From: JBBWZH01 sp035544115
GTDB lineage: Bacteria > Actinomycetota > Actinomycetes > Mycobacteriales > CADCTP01
NCBI GenBank assembly: GCA_963714145.1
Contig: OY970235.1
Location: 434,001-498,000, forward strand
Length of the DNA stretch: 64,000 nucleotides
Direction: 5' to 3'
This document shows positions 9,065 to 18,539 of this stretch, piece after piece. The stretch's first letter is position 1. Every line of letters starts with the position of its first letter. Under the pieces are notes generated by a model, which had not been told where the DNA came from, made no database searches, and was given only the letters and a program-made list of their open reading frames with translations. The translations under genes were made by a program, and so were the position numbers.

Positions 9065-10156
9065 ATGTCCGGGCGCAGGGTAAGGGTCGCGGTGATTTTC
9101 GGCGGCCGCAGCACAGAGCACGCGATCTCCTGCGTGTCCGCCGGCAGCGTGCTCGGCGCGCTCGACCGGGAGCAGTACGAGGTGATCCCGGTCGGTATCA
9201 CGCCGAAGGGCGGGTGGGTGCTGCCGGGCGGCGATCCGGAAGCCCTGCAGATCACCGGCCGGGCACTGCCGCATGTGGATTCGGGCACCGCGGTGGTGCT
9301 GCCGGCCGATCCCACCGCGGGCGGCCTGGTCGTGGTCGAGCCGGGCGAGGGCGCCCGGGTGCTCGACTCGGTGGACGTGGTGTTCCCGCTGCTGCACGGC
9401 GCGTACGGGGAGGACGGCACGATCCAGGGCCTGCTGGAGATGGCCGGTGTGCCGTACGTCGGCTCCGGCGTTCTGGCCAGCGCGGTCGCGATGGACAAGG
9501 AATTCGCCAAGAAACTGCTCCGCGCCGACGGCCTACCGGTCGGCGACTACGCCGTCCTGCGGCCCGGCCAGGCACCGTCCGAAGTGGACCTCAGCCGGTT
9601 GGGCATGCCGGTGTTCGTCAAGCCGGCCCGGGCCGGTTCCAGCGTCGGCATCACCAAGGTGTCCAGTCCGGACGGTCTGGGCGCGGCCATCGCCGGTGCC
9701 CGCAACGTCGACCCGAAGGTTCTCATCGAGGCCGCGGTGCCGGGCCGGGAGATCGAGTGCGGGGTGCTGGAGGGCCTGGCCGGCGGCCCGCCGGAGGCCA
9801 GCGTGCCGGCCGAGATCCGGCTGGTCCGTGGCCACGACTGGTACGACTTCGAGGCCAAGTACCTCGATGACGCCTGCGAGTTCGATGTCCCGGCGGACCT
9901 GCCGGCCGGGCTGACCGACCGGATCCGCGAGCTGGCCTGCCGGGTGTTCACCGCGCTGGACTGCGCCGGCCTGGCCCGGGTCGACTTCTTCGTCACCCCG
10001 GACGGTGAGCCGGTCGTCAACGAGGTGAACACGATGCCCGGGTTCACCTCGATCTCGATGTTCCCGAAGGTCTGGGCGGCGACCGGGTTGGACTACCCGA
10101 GCCTGCTGGACCGGCTGATCCGTACCGCGATCCGCCGCGGCAGCGGCCTGCGCTAG
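9065..10156 (+). CDS. ddl: D-alanine--D-alanine ligase
   Basis: 363 residues from ATG 9065. Ddl joins two D-alanines with ATP for peptidoglycan. VAVIFGGRSTEHAISC is the N-terminal signature, HGAYGEDGTIQGLLEM and VPYVGSGVLASAVAMDKEFAK form the substrate region, VKPARAGSSVGITKV is the ATP-grasp loop, and VNEVNTMPGFT carries the metal-binding Glu/Asn. A GTG at 9056 is in frame, but it overlaps the -10-like TAGGGT, so the ATG is preferred. The same position near gpsA and thiL is held by ddlA in mycobacteria. Confidence 0.96.
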   Translation: MSGRRVRVAVIFGGRSTEHAISCVSAGSVLGALDREQYEVIPVGITPKGGWVLPGGDPEALQITGRALPHVDSGTAVVLPADPTAGGLVVVEPGEGARVLDSVDVVFPLLHGAYGEDGTIQGLLEMAGVPYVGSGVLASAVAMDKEFAKKLLRADGLPVGDYAVLRPGQAPSEVDLSRLGMPVFVKPARAGSSVGITKVSSPDGLGAAIAGARNVDPKVLIEAAVPGREIECGVLEGLAGGPPEASVPAEIRLVRGHDWYDFEAKYLDDACEFDVPADLPAGLTDRIRELACRVFTALDCAGLARVDFFVTPDGEPVVNEVNTMPGFTSISMFPKVWAATGLDYPSLLDRLIRTAIRRGSGLR

Positions 10157-10187
10157 CCGCGGGTTTCCACGTCGTCCCAGGCCTCCT

Positions 10188-10201
10188 GGCCAGCGCTGGC
10201 C
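10188..10201. terminator. Palindrome in the ddl/DUF3515 convergent gap
   Basis: GGCCAGCGCTGGCC is a perfect 14-bp palindrome, followed by further self-complementary GGGCC/GGCCC runs up to 10235. It lies between convergent genes and has no U-tract. A GC-rich bidirectional terminator is the likely role. Confidence 0.4.
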
Positions 10202-10239
10202 CCTGGGCCAGCCCGGGCCCTGGGCCGGCCCGGCCTGAG

Positions 10240-10809
10240 CTACTTGTCCGGCCGGACCGGAACCGCCGGCAGCGTCTTCTTCACCGCGTCCGAGATCGGC
10301 GAGATCGGCGCGGCGGCGTACCCGGTGGGCACCCGTACCTGGATGTAGACCTCGCGGTCCACGGTCGTCCACACGAAGCTCTTCCCGTCCGGCTCCGGCC
10401 GCACCAGCCAGGTCACCCCGTTCACGGCGAACAGGTCCGGACCACCGGCCGCGAACCCGGGCCGGCCGACCCCGCAGCGCAGCACCACCGGCGGCTCACC
10501 CCAGGCCAGCACCAGGCTGGACGAGGACCGCACCGGCCGGCCGAGCAGGTCGCCCAACGTCACCGGTAACCCGTCGATCAGCTTCGGGCAGGCGCGCACC
10601 CCGGCGGCCGACGCGGCCGGCGGGGGTACCACCACCGGCGGCAGCGCGGACAGCCGCGCGACGGTCGGGGACGGCGCGGCCGGCTTGTTGCCGCGCAGCT
10701 CGCCCCGGTTCAGTGCCAGCGCGAGCAGCACCGCGACCGGCACCGCTATGGCCGTCGCGACAACGGCCGCGCGGCGGCGGACCGGATCGGCAGTGACGGT
10801 TGGCGGCAT
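10240..10809 (-). CDS. DUF3515 membrane-anchored protein
   Basis: 189 residues. There is one N-terminal membrane segment (about residues 14-33, AVVATAIAVPVAVLLALAL), then a Pro/Ala linker and an extracytoplasmic domain. The latter holds two cysteines (RACPKLIDGLP and LRCGVGRPGF) and the DUF3515 segments LVLAWGEPPVVLRCG and VWTTVDREVYIQV. The function of the family is unknown. It lies three bases downstream of the Lrp-type gene on the same strand. The mycobacterial homologue Rv2980 also sits between ddlA and thiL. Confidence 0.85.
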   Translation of the reverse strand: MPPTVTADPVRRRAAVVATAIAVPVAVLLALALNRGELRGNKPAAPSPTVARLSALPPVVVPPPAASAAGVRACPKLIDGLPVTLGDLLGRPVRSSSSLVLAWGEPPVVLRCGVGRPGFAAGGPDLFAVNGVTWLVRPEPDGKSFVWTTVDREVYIQVRVPTGYAAAPISPISDAVKKTLPAVPVRPDK

Positions 10810-10812
10810 CCG

Positions 10813-11046
10813 TTACAGGTGCACCACGGGGCAGGTGAGGGTTCGGGTGATGCCGTCCACCGATTGAACCTTCGCCACCACGAGTTTGCCGAGCTCGTCC
10901 ACGTTGCGCGCTTCGGCCCGGACGATCACGTCATACGGCCCGGTGACGTCCTCGGCCTGGGTGACACCCTTGATTCCCGCGATGGCCTGTGCGACCACCG
11001 CGGCCTTTCCTACCTCTGTTTGGATGAGGATGTATGCCTGGACCAC
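10813..11046 (-). CDS. Stand-alone Lrp/AsnC ligand-binding (RAM) domain protein
   Basis: 77 residues. MVQAYILIQTEVGKAAVVAQ through GPYDVIVRAEARNVDELGKLVV is the ligand-binding half of Lrp/AsnC regulators without a DNA-binding domain. Such short proteins form oligomers that may bind amino acids. The GTG at 11046 is chosen over a longer frame because GAGAGGG lies at good spacing and the conserved fold starts there. It is the first gene of a two-gene unit with the DUF3515 gene, and divergent from thiL. Confidence 0.88.
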   Translation of the reverse strand: MVQAYILIQTEVGKAAVVAQAIAGIKGVTQAEDVTGPYDVIVRAEARNVDELGKLVVAKVQSVDGITRTLTCPVVHL

Positions 11047-11127
11047 GGCGTGCCCTCTCGTCGTCGGGGCAGGGTTGCGGGGTAGAACGTACAGCAGCGG
11101 CATCAGCCGCTGTCGATCACCGAGAGG

Positions 11128-12129
11128 ATGCGCGTCATTACCGTTGCCGAGGCCGGTGAGTTCGGTCTGGTTGACCGGGTGATCGCGCGCCTGCGGTTGC
11201 CGCCCGGCTCCGGCGCACCGGCCGATGTGGAGGTTCTACCCGGCCCGGTCGGGCCCGATCTGGTCGAGCTGGGGCCCGGTGACGACGCGGCGGTGCTGAC
11301 CGTGCCGGACGGCCGCGTGGTCACCACCACCGACCTGCTGGTGGACGGCCGGCACTTCCGCCGCGACTGGTCCACCGGTTACGACGTGGGCCGCAAGGCC
11401 GCCGCGCAGAACCTGGCCGACGTGGCCGCGATGGGCGCCCGGCCGACCGGCCTGCTGCTCGGCATCGCCTGCCCCGGCGACCTGCCGGTGAGCTGGCTGG
11501 AGCAGGTCGCCGACGGGTTCCGGGACGAGGCCGCCGTGGTTGGGGCGGCGGTGCTCGGTGGCGACGTGGTGGGCAGCGAGACGTTGCTGCTGGCGGTCAG
11601 CGCGTTCGGCGACCTGGCCGGCCGCGCGCCGCTGACCCGGTCCGGCGCGAAACCGGGTGACGTGGTCGCGTACACCGGCCGGCTCGGCTGGGCCGCGGCC
11701 GGGCTCGCCGTGCTGGGCCGGGGCTTCCGCTCGCCGGTGTCGGTGGTGAACGCGCACCGCCGGCCCGAACCGCCGTACCCGCAGGGCCCGCGCGCCGCCG
11801 AGCTGGGCGCCACCGCGCTGGTCGACGTCAGCGACGGGCTGGTCGCCGACCTGCGGCACGTCGCGCTGGCCAGCGAGGTCGGCATCGAGCTGGACACGAC
11901 CCGGCTGGAGGTGCCGGACAAGCTGCGGGACGTCGGCACGGCGCTCGGCGTCGACCCGCTGGACTGGGTGCTCGCCGGCGGCGACGACCACGCCCTGGCC
12001 GGCACCTTCCCCGGCGGCGTGGAGCTGCCGGCGCCGTGGCGGCTGATCGGCCGGGTCGCCCGTGGCCGCGGCGTGCTGGTCGACGGCGCCGTGTACGAGC
12101 CGCCGGCCGGCTGGGACCACTTTCGCTGA
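11128..12129 (+). CDS. thiL: Thiamine-monophosphate kinase
   Basis: 333 residues. ThiL phosphorylates thiamine monophosphate to the diphosphate. The AIRS-like fold is shown by GPGDDAAVL, TTTDLLVDGRHFRRDW, GRKAAAQNLADVAAMGA, VGAAVLGGDVVGSE, LVDVSDGLVADL and VLAGGDDHALAGTF; the Asp-rich sites bind Mg-ATP. The ATG at 11128 directly follows GAGAGG with almost no spacer, so a strong ribosome site is not obvious. thiD follows 30 bases later, giving two thiamine kinases side by side. Confidence 0.95.
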   Translation: MRVITVAEAGEFGLVDRVIARLRLPPGSGAPADVEVLPGPVGPDLVELGPGDDAAVLTVPDGRVVTTTDLLVDGRHFRRDWSTGYDVGRKAAAQNLADVAAMGARPTGLLLGIACPGDLPVSWLEQVADGFRDEAAVVGAAVLGGDVVGSETLLLAVSAFGDLAGRAPLTRSGAKPGDVVAYTGRLGWAAAGLAVLGRGFRSPVSVVNAHRRPEPPYPQGPRAAELGATALVDVSDGLVADLRHVALASEVGIELDTTRLEVPDKLRDVGTALGVDPLDWVLAGGDDHALAGTFPGGVELPAPWRLIGRVARGRGVLVDGAVYEPPAGWDHFR

Positions 12130-12147
12130 CCCGGACCGGCAGCTAGG

Positions 12148-12153
12148 TAGCGT
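12148..12153 (+). promoter_or_regulatory. -10-like TAGCGT, leaderless start for thiD
   Basis: TAGCGT ends six bases before the ATG at 12160, the geometry of a leaderless transcript. This suggests thiD has its own promoter besides read-through from thiL. Confidence 0.5.
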
Positions 12154-12159
12154 GGCGGT

Positions 12160-13476
<1,317 letters not shown>

Positions 13477-13556
13477 CCGCTGGCATGCCCCACGCGGCGG
13501 GCCCGGCGCGGGCAGCGCCCGCCGAGGTGTTCGAACGACACATTGGAGGAAGTTAG

Positions 13557-14030
13557 ATGAGTGAGCCCCCCAGCTACGGCTCCGGCTCGTACGAGACCGG
13601 CGGCCAGGGGTACGGCGGCCAGCCGCCGGGCTATGGCGGCCAGCCGCCCGCCGGGCCGCCGACCGGTCAGCCCTACGGCGGCCAGCAGCCGTACGGCGGC
13701 CAGTATCCGCAGCAGACCGGCCCGCCGTCCGGTGGGTTCCCGGCCGCCGGCTACCCGGGCCCGGGCACCCCGCTGCCGACCCCGGCCGCGCCGCGCACCC
13801 CGGCCGACAAGATGGCGCTGGCCGCGCTGATCGTCACGATCGCCGGCTACGTCTGCGCCGGCGCCGGCCTGCTGGCGTTCATCCTGTTGCTCACGGTCGA
13901 CGCCGGTTCCGGCACGGCGCGGTTCGCGAACGCGCTGGGGGCGCTCATCCTCGGGATCGGGCTCGGCGCGCTGAACTTCGCCGCCGGCACCTGGCTGGGC
14001 AGCAAGGTGCCACCCCCCGGCCAACGCTGA
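13557..14030 (+). CDS. Gly/Pro/Gln-rich small membrane protein
   Basis: 157 residues. Residues 1-80 are low complexity with repeated GYGGQPP/PYGGQ units, and two membrane helices follow (about 92-115 LAALIVTIAGYVCAGAGLLAFI and 125-150 FANALGALILGIGLGALNFAAG). The layout resembles DUF4190-type actinobacterial membrane proteins, whose role is unknown. The ATG at 13557 has GGAGGA at 13545-13550. It is monocistronic and ends just before a strong hairpin. Confidence 0.78.
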   Translation: MSEPPSYGSGSYETGGQGYGGQPPGYGGQPPAGPPTGQPYGGQQPYGGQYPQQTGPPSGGFPAAGYPGPGTPLPTPAAPRTPADKMALAALIVTIAGYVCAGAGLLAFILLLTVDAGSGTARFANALGALILGIGLGALNFAAGTWLGSKVPPPGQR

Positions 14031-14033
14031 CGA

Positions 14034-14071
14034 CGACGGCGCCGGCCACCCCGAGGTGGCCGGCGCCGTCG
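14034..14071. terminator. Strong bidirectional hairpin terminator
   Basis: A perfect 17-bp inverted repeat (14034-14050 with 14055-14071) has a 4-base loop CCGA. It lies between the convergent 13557-14030 gene and rpmB. There is no U-tract, as is usual for high-GC actinomycetes. Confidence 0.8.
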
Positions 14072-14089
14072 AACTGGTGCCTGGAGCGG

Positions 14090-14281
14090 CTAGCCCCGGA
14101 CGACCTTCCCCGCCTTCAGGCAGGACGTGCACACCGACAGCCGCTTGCGGGTGCCCGGGGCCACCATCGCGCGGACGGTCTGGATGTTCGGGTTCCACCG
14201 GCGGTTCGTCCGGCGATGGGAGTGGGAGACCGACATGCCGAAGCCGGGCCTCTTGCCGCAGACGTCGCACACGCTGGCCAC
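14090..14281 (-). CDS. rpmB: 50S ribosomal protein L28 (zinc-binding form)
   Basis: 63 residues. Start GTG 14281 follows AGGAG. The chain VASVCDVCGKRPGFG then SHSHRRTNRRWNPN and CTSCLKAGKVVRG is ribosomal protein L28; C5, C8, C51 and C54 form the two CxxC pairs of the zinc-bearing version. It is a single gene facing away from the DAK2 gene, as in many actinobacteria. Confidence 0.97.
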   Translation of the reverse strand: MASVCDVCGKRPGFGMSVSHSHRRTNRRWNPNIQTVRAMVAPGTRKRLSVCTSCLKAGKVVRG

Positions 14282-14459
14282 GGAGACTCCTGATGATCTG
14301 GTGATGGATGGCGCCCGGCATCGGTTGCCAGGCAACCACGCCAGTGTAGCCAGCCGGCGTGAGGCCGGCCAAACCGGGCCGCCGGGCTGAGTACCCTGCT
14401 CGGAGCCCGGACCGGGCCAGCCGGGCGTGGGCGATGGGCCCGGGCGAGAGGAGGCGGCG

Positions 14460-16130
14460 GTGCTGGATGCGCTGGATGCGGCCGCCGTCCGCCGCTGGTG
14501 TTCGGCCGCGGTCGACGGGCTCACCGCGCACCAGCAGGAGATCGACGATCTGAACGTGTTCCCGGTGCCGGACGGCGACACCGGGACGAACCTGGTGCTG
14601 ACGCTCACCGCCGCCGGCGCGGCGTTGCACGCCGACCAGCCCACCGACCTGCCCGCCGCGCTCCGCTCGCTGGCCCGCGGCGCCGTCCTCGGTGCCCGCG
14701 GCAACTCCGGCGTGATCGTCAGCCAGCTCCTGCGCGGCCTGGCCGCGGCCCTCACCGAGCCGCCGGCCACCGATCCGGGCAGCCAGCCGGCCGGCGAGCC
14801 GGGCCGCGCGGCCCCGGCCCGGCGGCCGGCCGGGCGGGTACTGGCGGCGGCGCTGGAGCGGGCGGTGGCGATGGCGTACGAGTCGGTGGCCGACCCGGTC
14901 GAGGGGACGATCCTCTCGGTGGCCCGCGGCGCGGCCGACGCGGCCCGGGCGGCCGACGCCGACGACCTGGCCGCGGTCGTCCGGGCCGCCCGCGACGGTG
15001 CCGACCGGGCGCTGGCGCAGACGCCCCGGCAGCTGCCGGCGCTGGCCCTGGCCGGCGTGGTGGACGCCGGCGGCCGGGGCCTGGTCGTGCTGCTGGACGC
15101 GCTGGCCGCGGTGGTCACCGGCGACCTGCCGGCGCCCGCCGACCCGTCGCCGCGGTCGCCCCGGGGGCGGCGGGCGCTGGAGTCGCCCCGGGAGACCGGC
15201 TCGGCCGAGTTCGGCTACGAGGTCCAGTACCTGCTGGCCGCCGAGCCGGACGCGGTCGGCGCGCTGCGGGCCGACCTGGCCGACCTGGGCGACTCGCTGG
15301 TCGTGGTCGGTACCGGCGACGGGCTGTGGAACGTGCACGTGCACGTGAACGACATCGGCGCCGCGGTGGAGGCCGGGGTCCGCGCCGGCCGCCCGCACAA
15401 CATCACCGTGACCAGGTTCGCCGACCAGATCGCGTCGATGGCCGGCGCCGCCGGCAGCACCGAACGCAGCGGCGTCGCGGTGGTCGCGGTGGCCCCGGGC
15501 GAGGGGGTGGCGCATCTGTTCGCCGCCGAGGGCGTGGTGGTCGTGGACGGCGGCCCGACCAGCAACCCGTCCACCGCGGAGGTGCTGGCCGCGATCGAGG
15601 GCACCGGCGCGGCCTCGGTTGTGGTGCTGCCGAACTCCGGCACGGTCACCGCGGTGGCCGACGCGGCGGCGGTCGAGGCGCGCGCAGCGGGCATCGAGGT
15701 CGCCGTGGTGCCGACCCGGTCGCCGGTACAGGGGCTGGCCGCGGTCGCCGTGCACGACCCGTCCCGCTGGTTCGGCAGCGACGTGATCGCGATGGCCGAG
15801 GCGGCGGCGGCCACCCGCTGGGCCGAGGTGACGGTCGCGGTCCGGGACGCGCTGACCATGGCCGGGCCGTGCCGGGCCGGCGACGTGCTCGGGCTGGCCG
15901 ACGGCGACGTGGTGCTGATCGGCGCGTCGGTACCGGAAGTCGCCCGGGAGTTGGTAGACCGGATGCTGCTGCTCGGCGGGGAGCTGCTGACCGTCGTCCT
16001 CGGCGCGGACGCCGGATCCGGGCTCGGTCAGCTGCTGGAGCGACATGTGGCGGCAACCCATCCCGAGGTGGAGGTCAGCGTGTACGACGGCCGCCAGCCG
16101 CACTACCCGCTGCTGATGGGCGTCGAGTAG
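14460..16130 (+). CDS. DAK2 domain protein, FakA-like fatty acid kinase
   Basis: 556 residues. NVFPVPDGDTGTNLVLTLTAA (about residue 35) is the Mg-ATP site of the DAK2/DhaL domain, and GARGNSGVIVSQLLRGLA is its second signature. The middle domain has FGYEVQYLL and VHVHVNDIGAAVEAG, and the C-terminus resembles the DegV-like part of FakA (VVDGGPTSNPST, VLPNSGTV). FakA phosphorylates fatty acids bound to FakB; that role is inferred from the domain layout. The GTG at 14460 is chosen because GAGAGGAGG precedes it by five bases. It lies upstream of recG, as in Firmicutes and mycobacteria. Confidence 0.88.
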   Translation: MLDALDAAAVRRWCSAAVDGLTAHQQEIDDLNVFPVPDGDTGTNLVLTLTAAGAALHADQPTDLPAALRSLARGAVLGARGNSGVIVSQLLRGLAAALTEPPATDPGSQPAGEPGRAAPARRPAGRVLAAALERAVAMAYESVADPVEGTILSVARGAADAARAADADDLAAVVRAARDGADRALAQTPRQLPALALAGVVDAGGRGLVVLLDALAAVVTGDLPAPADPSPRSPRGRRALESPRETGSAEFGYEVQYLLAAEPDAVGALRADLADLGDSLVVVGTGDGLWNVHVHVNDIGAAVEAGVRAGRPHNITVTRFADQIASMAGAAGSTERSGVAVVAVAPGEGVAHLFAAEGVVVVDGGPTSNPSTAEVLAAIEGTGAASVVVLPNSGTVTAVADAAAVEARAAGIEVAVVPTRSPVQGLAAVAVHDPSRWFGSDVIAMAEAAAATRWAEVTVAVRDALTMAGPCRAGDVLGLADGDVVLIGASVPEVARELVDRMLLLGGELLTVVLGADAGSGLGQLLERHVAATHPEVEVSVYDGRQPHYPLLMGVE

Positions 16131-16236
16131 TGAGCGCAGGTCGGCCGCGGCGGCGCCTGGACCGGCGTGACGCGCCCAGCGCGTCGCGACGGGAAGGCGT
16201 CGACTTAGCGGCCGACCGGAGCGAGCCGGAGGAATC
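16131..16236. repeat. Diverged copy of the rimM-trmD intergenic repeat
   Basis: The gap between the DAK2 gene and recG contains GCGGCGCCTGGAC, ACGCGCC, GTCGCGACGGGAAGGCGTCGA and GGAGCGAGCCGGAGG. In order and spacing this parallels the 116-bp unit at 62252-62599 (GCGGCGTCTGGACTGAGG, ACGCGCCGAC, GGGAAGACGTCG). It also supplies the GGAGGAA ribosome site of recG. It looks like a dispersed intergenic repeat family; divergence is too high to be certain by eye. Confidence 0.4.
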
Positions 16237-18435
16237 GTGAGCAGCTTGGAGGCCCCACTGGCCGACATCATCGGTGGCAAGGCGGCCACCGCCCTGGACA
16301 AGGCGTACGAGCTGCGCACGGTCGGCGACCTGCTGCGGCACTACCCGCGCCGGTACGCCGAGCGCGGCGAGCTGACCGACCTGGCCGACCTGCGGGTCGG
16401 CGACCAGGTGACCGTGCTGGCCGAGGTGCAGCGGGCGCACCGCCGGCAGATGCGCAGCCGGCGCGGCTCGCTGTTCGAGGTCACCGTCGGGGACGGCCGC
16501 CGGACGCTCACCCTCACGTTCTTCAACCAGCCCTGGCGGGAGCGGGATCTCACCGTCGGCCGGCTCGGCCTGTTCGCCGGCAAGGTCACCGCGTTCAAGG
16601 GCGCCCGGCAGCTCAACAGCCCCGACTACCAGCTGCTGGGGGAGGCCGACGACGAGAGTGGCGGCTCCGCCGAGGACTTCGCCGGCGCGCTGATCCCGGT
16701 CTACCGGGCCACCGCCGGGCTGCCGTCGTGGACGATCGCCCGCTGCGTCCGGCTGGCGCTGGACGCGCTCGACCCGCCGCCGGACCCGCTGCCGGCACCG
16801 CTGCGCGCCCGGCACAAGCTGCTCGACCTCGGCACCGCGCTGCGGGCCATCCACCAGCCGGCCGACCACGCCGAGAAGGAGGCGGGCCGCAAGCGGCTGA
16901 AGTGGGACGAGGCGCTGACGTTGCAGGTCGTGCTGGCGCAGCGGCGGCTGGCCGCCGCGGCCCGCCCGGCGGTGCCCCGGCCGCCCCGGCCGGCCGGCCT
17001 GGTCGAGGCGTTCGAGGCGCGGCTGCCGTTCGAACTCACCGACGGCCAGCGGTCCATCGGCGACCTGCTCACCGCGGAACTGGCCCAGCCGCACCCGATG
17101 CACCGGCTGTTGCAGGGCGAGGTGGGCAGCGGCAAGACGGTCTGCGCGCTGGCCGGCATGCTGCAGGTGGTGGACGCCGGCGGGCAGGCCGCGCTGCTCG
17201 CGCCGACCGAGGTGCTGGCCGCCCAGCACGCCCGTTCGCTGCGTTCGCTGCTCGGCCCGCTCGCCCTGGCCGGTGAGCTGGGCGCCGAGGACCCGGCCAC
17301 CCGGGTGGCGCTGCTGACCGGCTCGCTGTCCGCGCCGGCCCGGCGGGCCGCGCTGGCCGAGGCGGTGTCGGGCGAGGCCGGCATCGTGGTCGGCACGCAC
17401 GCGCTGCTCTCCGAGGGCGTCGAGTTCGCCGACCTGGGCCTGGTCGTGGTCGACGAGCAGCACCGGTTCGGCGTGGAGCAGCGGGACACGCTGCGCGCCA
17501 AGGCCGGCAGCCCGCCGCACGTGCTGGTGATGACCGCGACACCGATCCCGCGCACGGTCGCGATGACCGTGTACGGCGACCTGGAGACGGTCGCGCTGCG
17601 CGAGCTCCCGCGCGGCCGCTCGCCGATCGCCAGCACCGTGGTGCCGGCCGCCGAGAAACCGGGCTGGCTGGACCGGGCCTGGGTCCGGCTGCGCGAGGAG
17701 GTCGCCGCCGGCCACCAGGCGTACGTGGTCTGCCCGCGGATCGGGGAGGGCGCCGATCCGGACGAAGACGTGTCCGATCTGGACGGTCCAGATGAGGCGT
17801 CCGACGGGGACGGTCCGGCCCGGCGGCCGCCGGTCGCGGTGCTCGACGTGGCGCCGATGCTGGCCGACGGCCCGCTGGCCGGGCTGCGGCTCGGCGTGCT
17901 GCACGGCCGGCTGCCCACCGACGCCAAGGACGCGGTGATGCGCGCCTTCGCCGCCGGCGAGCTGGACGTGCTGGTCGCCACCACCGTGGTCGAGGTCGGC
18001 GTGGACGTGCCGAACGCGACCGTGATGGTGGTGCTCGACGCCGACCGGTTCGGCGTCTCCCAGCTGCACCAGCTGCGCGGCCGGGTCGGCCGGGGGAGCG
18101 CTCCGGGGCTGTGCCTGCTGGTCACCGACGCCCCGCCGGACACCGACGCGCGGGAGCGGCTGGCCGCCGTCGCGTCCACTCTGGACGGATTCGAGCTGGC
18201 CCGGATCGACCTGGAGCAGCGCCGCGAGGGCGACATCCTCGGCTCCGGCCAGTCCGGCAAGTCCTCCCTGAAGCTGCTCTCGCTGCTCCGCGACGAGGAT
18301 CTGATCGGCACCGCCCGGGACGAGGCCACCGAGCTGGTCACCGCCGACCCGGAGCTGGCCCGGCACCCGGAGCTGGCCGCCGCGGTGGCCGAGCTGGTGG
18401 CGGCCGGCAAGGCCGAGTACCTGGAGAAGACCTAA
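16237..18435 (+). CDS. recG: ATP-dependent DNA helicase RecG
   Basis: 732 residues. RecG remodels stalled forks and branched DNA. The N-terminal wedge/OB domain (about 1-160) includes HYPRRYAER and TLTFFNQPW. The helicase core has Walker A GEVGSGKTV (about 296), the DEQH box VVVDEQHRFGVEQR (about 405), MTATPIPRT, LHGRLPTDAKDAVM, VVEVGVDVPNATVM and QLHQLRGRVGRG. The GTG at 16237 follows GGAGGAA. An acidic insert at about 505-530 (DPDEDVSDLDGPDEASDGDG) is variable in the family. Confidence 0.97.
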   Translation: MSSLEAPLADIIGGKAATALDKAYELRTVGDLLRHYPRRYAERGELTDLADLRVGDQVTVLAEVQRAHRRQMRSRRGSLFEVTVGDGRRTLTLTFFNQPWRERDLTVGRLGLFAGKVTAFKGARQLNSPDYQLLGEADDESGGSAEDFAGALIPVYRATAGLPSWTIARCVRLALDALDPPPDPLPAPLRARHKLLDLGTALRAIHQPADHAEKEAGRKRLKWDEALTLQVVLAQRRLAAAARPAVPRPPRPAGLVEAFEARLPFELTDGQRSIGDLLTAELAQPHPMHRLLQGEVGSGKTVCALAGMLQVVDAGGQAALLAPTEVLAAQHARSLRSLLGPLALAGELGAEDPATRVALLTGSLSAPARRAALAEAVSGEAGIVVGTHALLSEGVEFADLGLVVVDEQHRFGVEQRDTLRAKAGSPPHVLVMTATPIPRTVAMTVYGDLETVALRELPRGRSPIASTVVPAAEKPGWLDRAWVRLREEVAAGHQAYVVCPRIGEGADPDEDVSDLDGPDEASDGDGPARRPPVAVLDVAPMLADGPLAGLRLGVLHGRLPTDAKDAVMRAFAAGELDVLVATTVVEVGVDVPNATVMVVLDADRFGVSQLHQLRGRVGRGSAPGLCLLVTDAPPDTDARERLAAVASTLDGFELARIDLEQRREGDILGSGQSGKSSLKLLSLLRDEDLIGTARDEATELVTADPELARHPELAAAVAELVAAGKAEYLEKT

Positions 18436-18539
18436 ACCGGGTGACACCCGGCGGCCGCCCTGGCAAAGTGCCCGCCATGCGATGTTGATCCAGCCGCGGT
18501 ACCCCTGGCTCCGGTAGTTCCGACCCGGCCCGCCGTCTG

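Noticed and set aside
6956..9397. 813-codon minus-strand open frame
   Set aside because: Antisense to gpsA, the PLP enzyme gene and ddl, all of which are clearly real.
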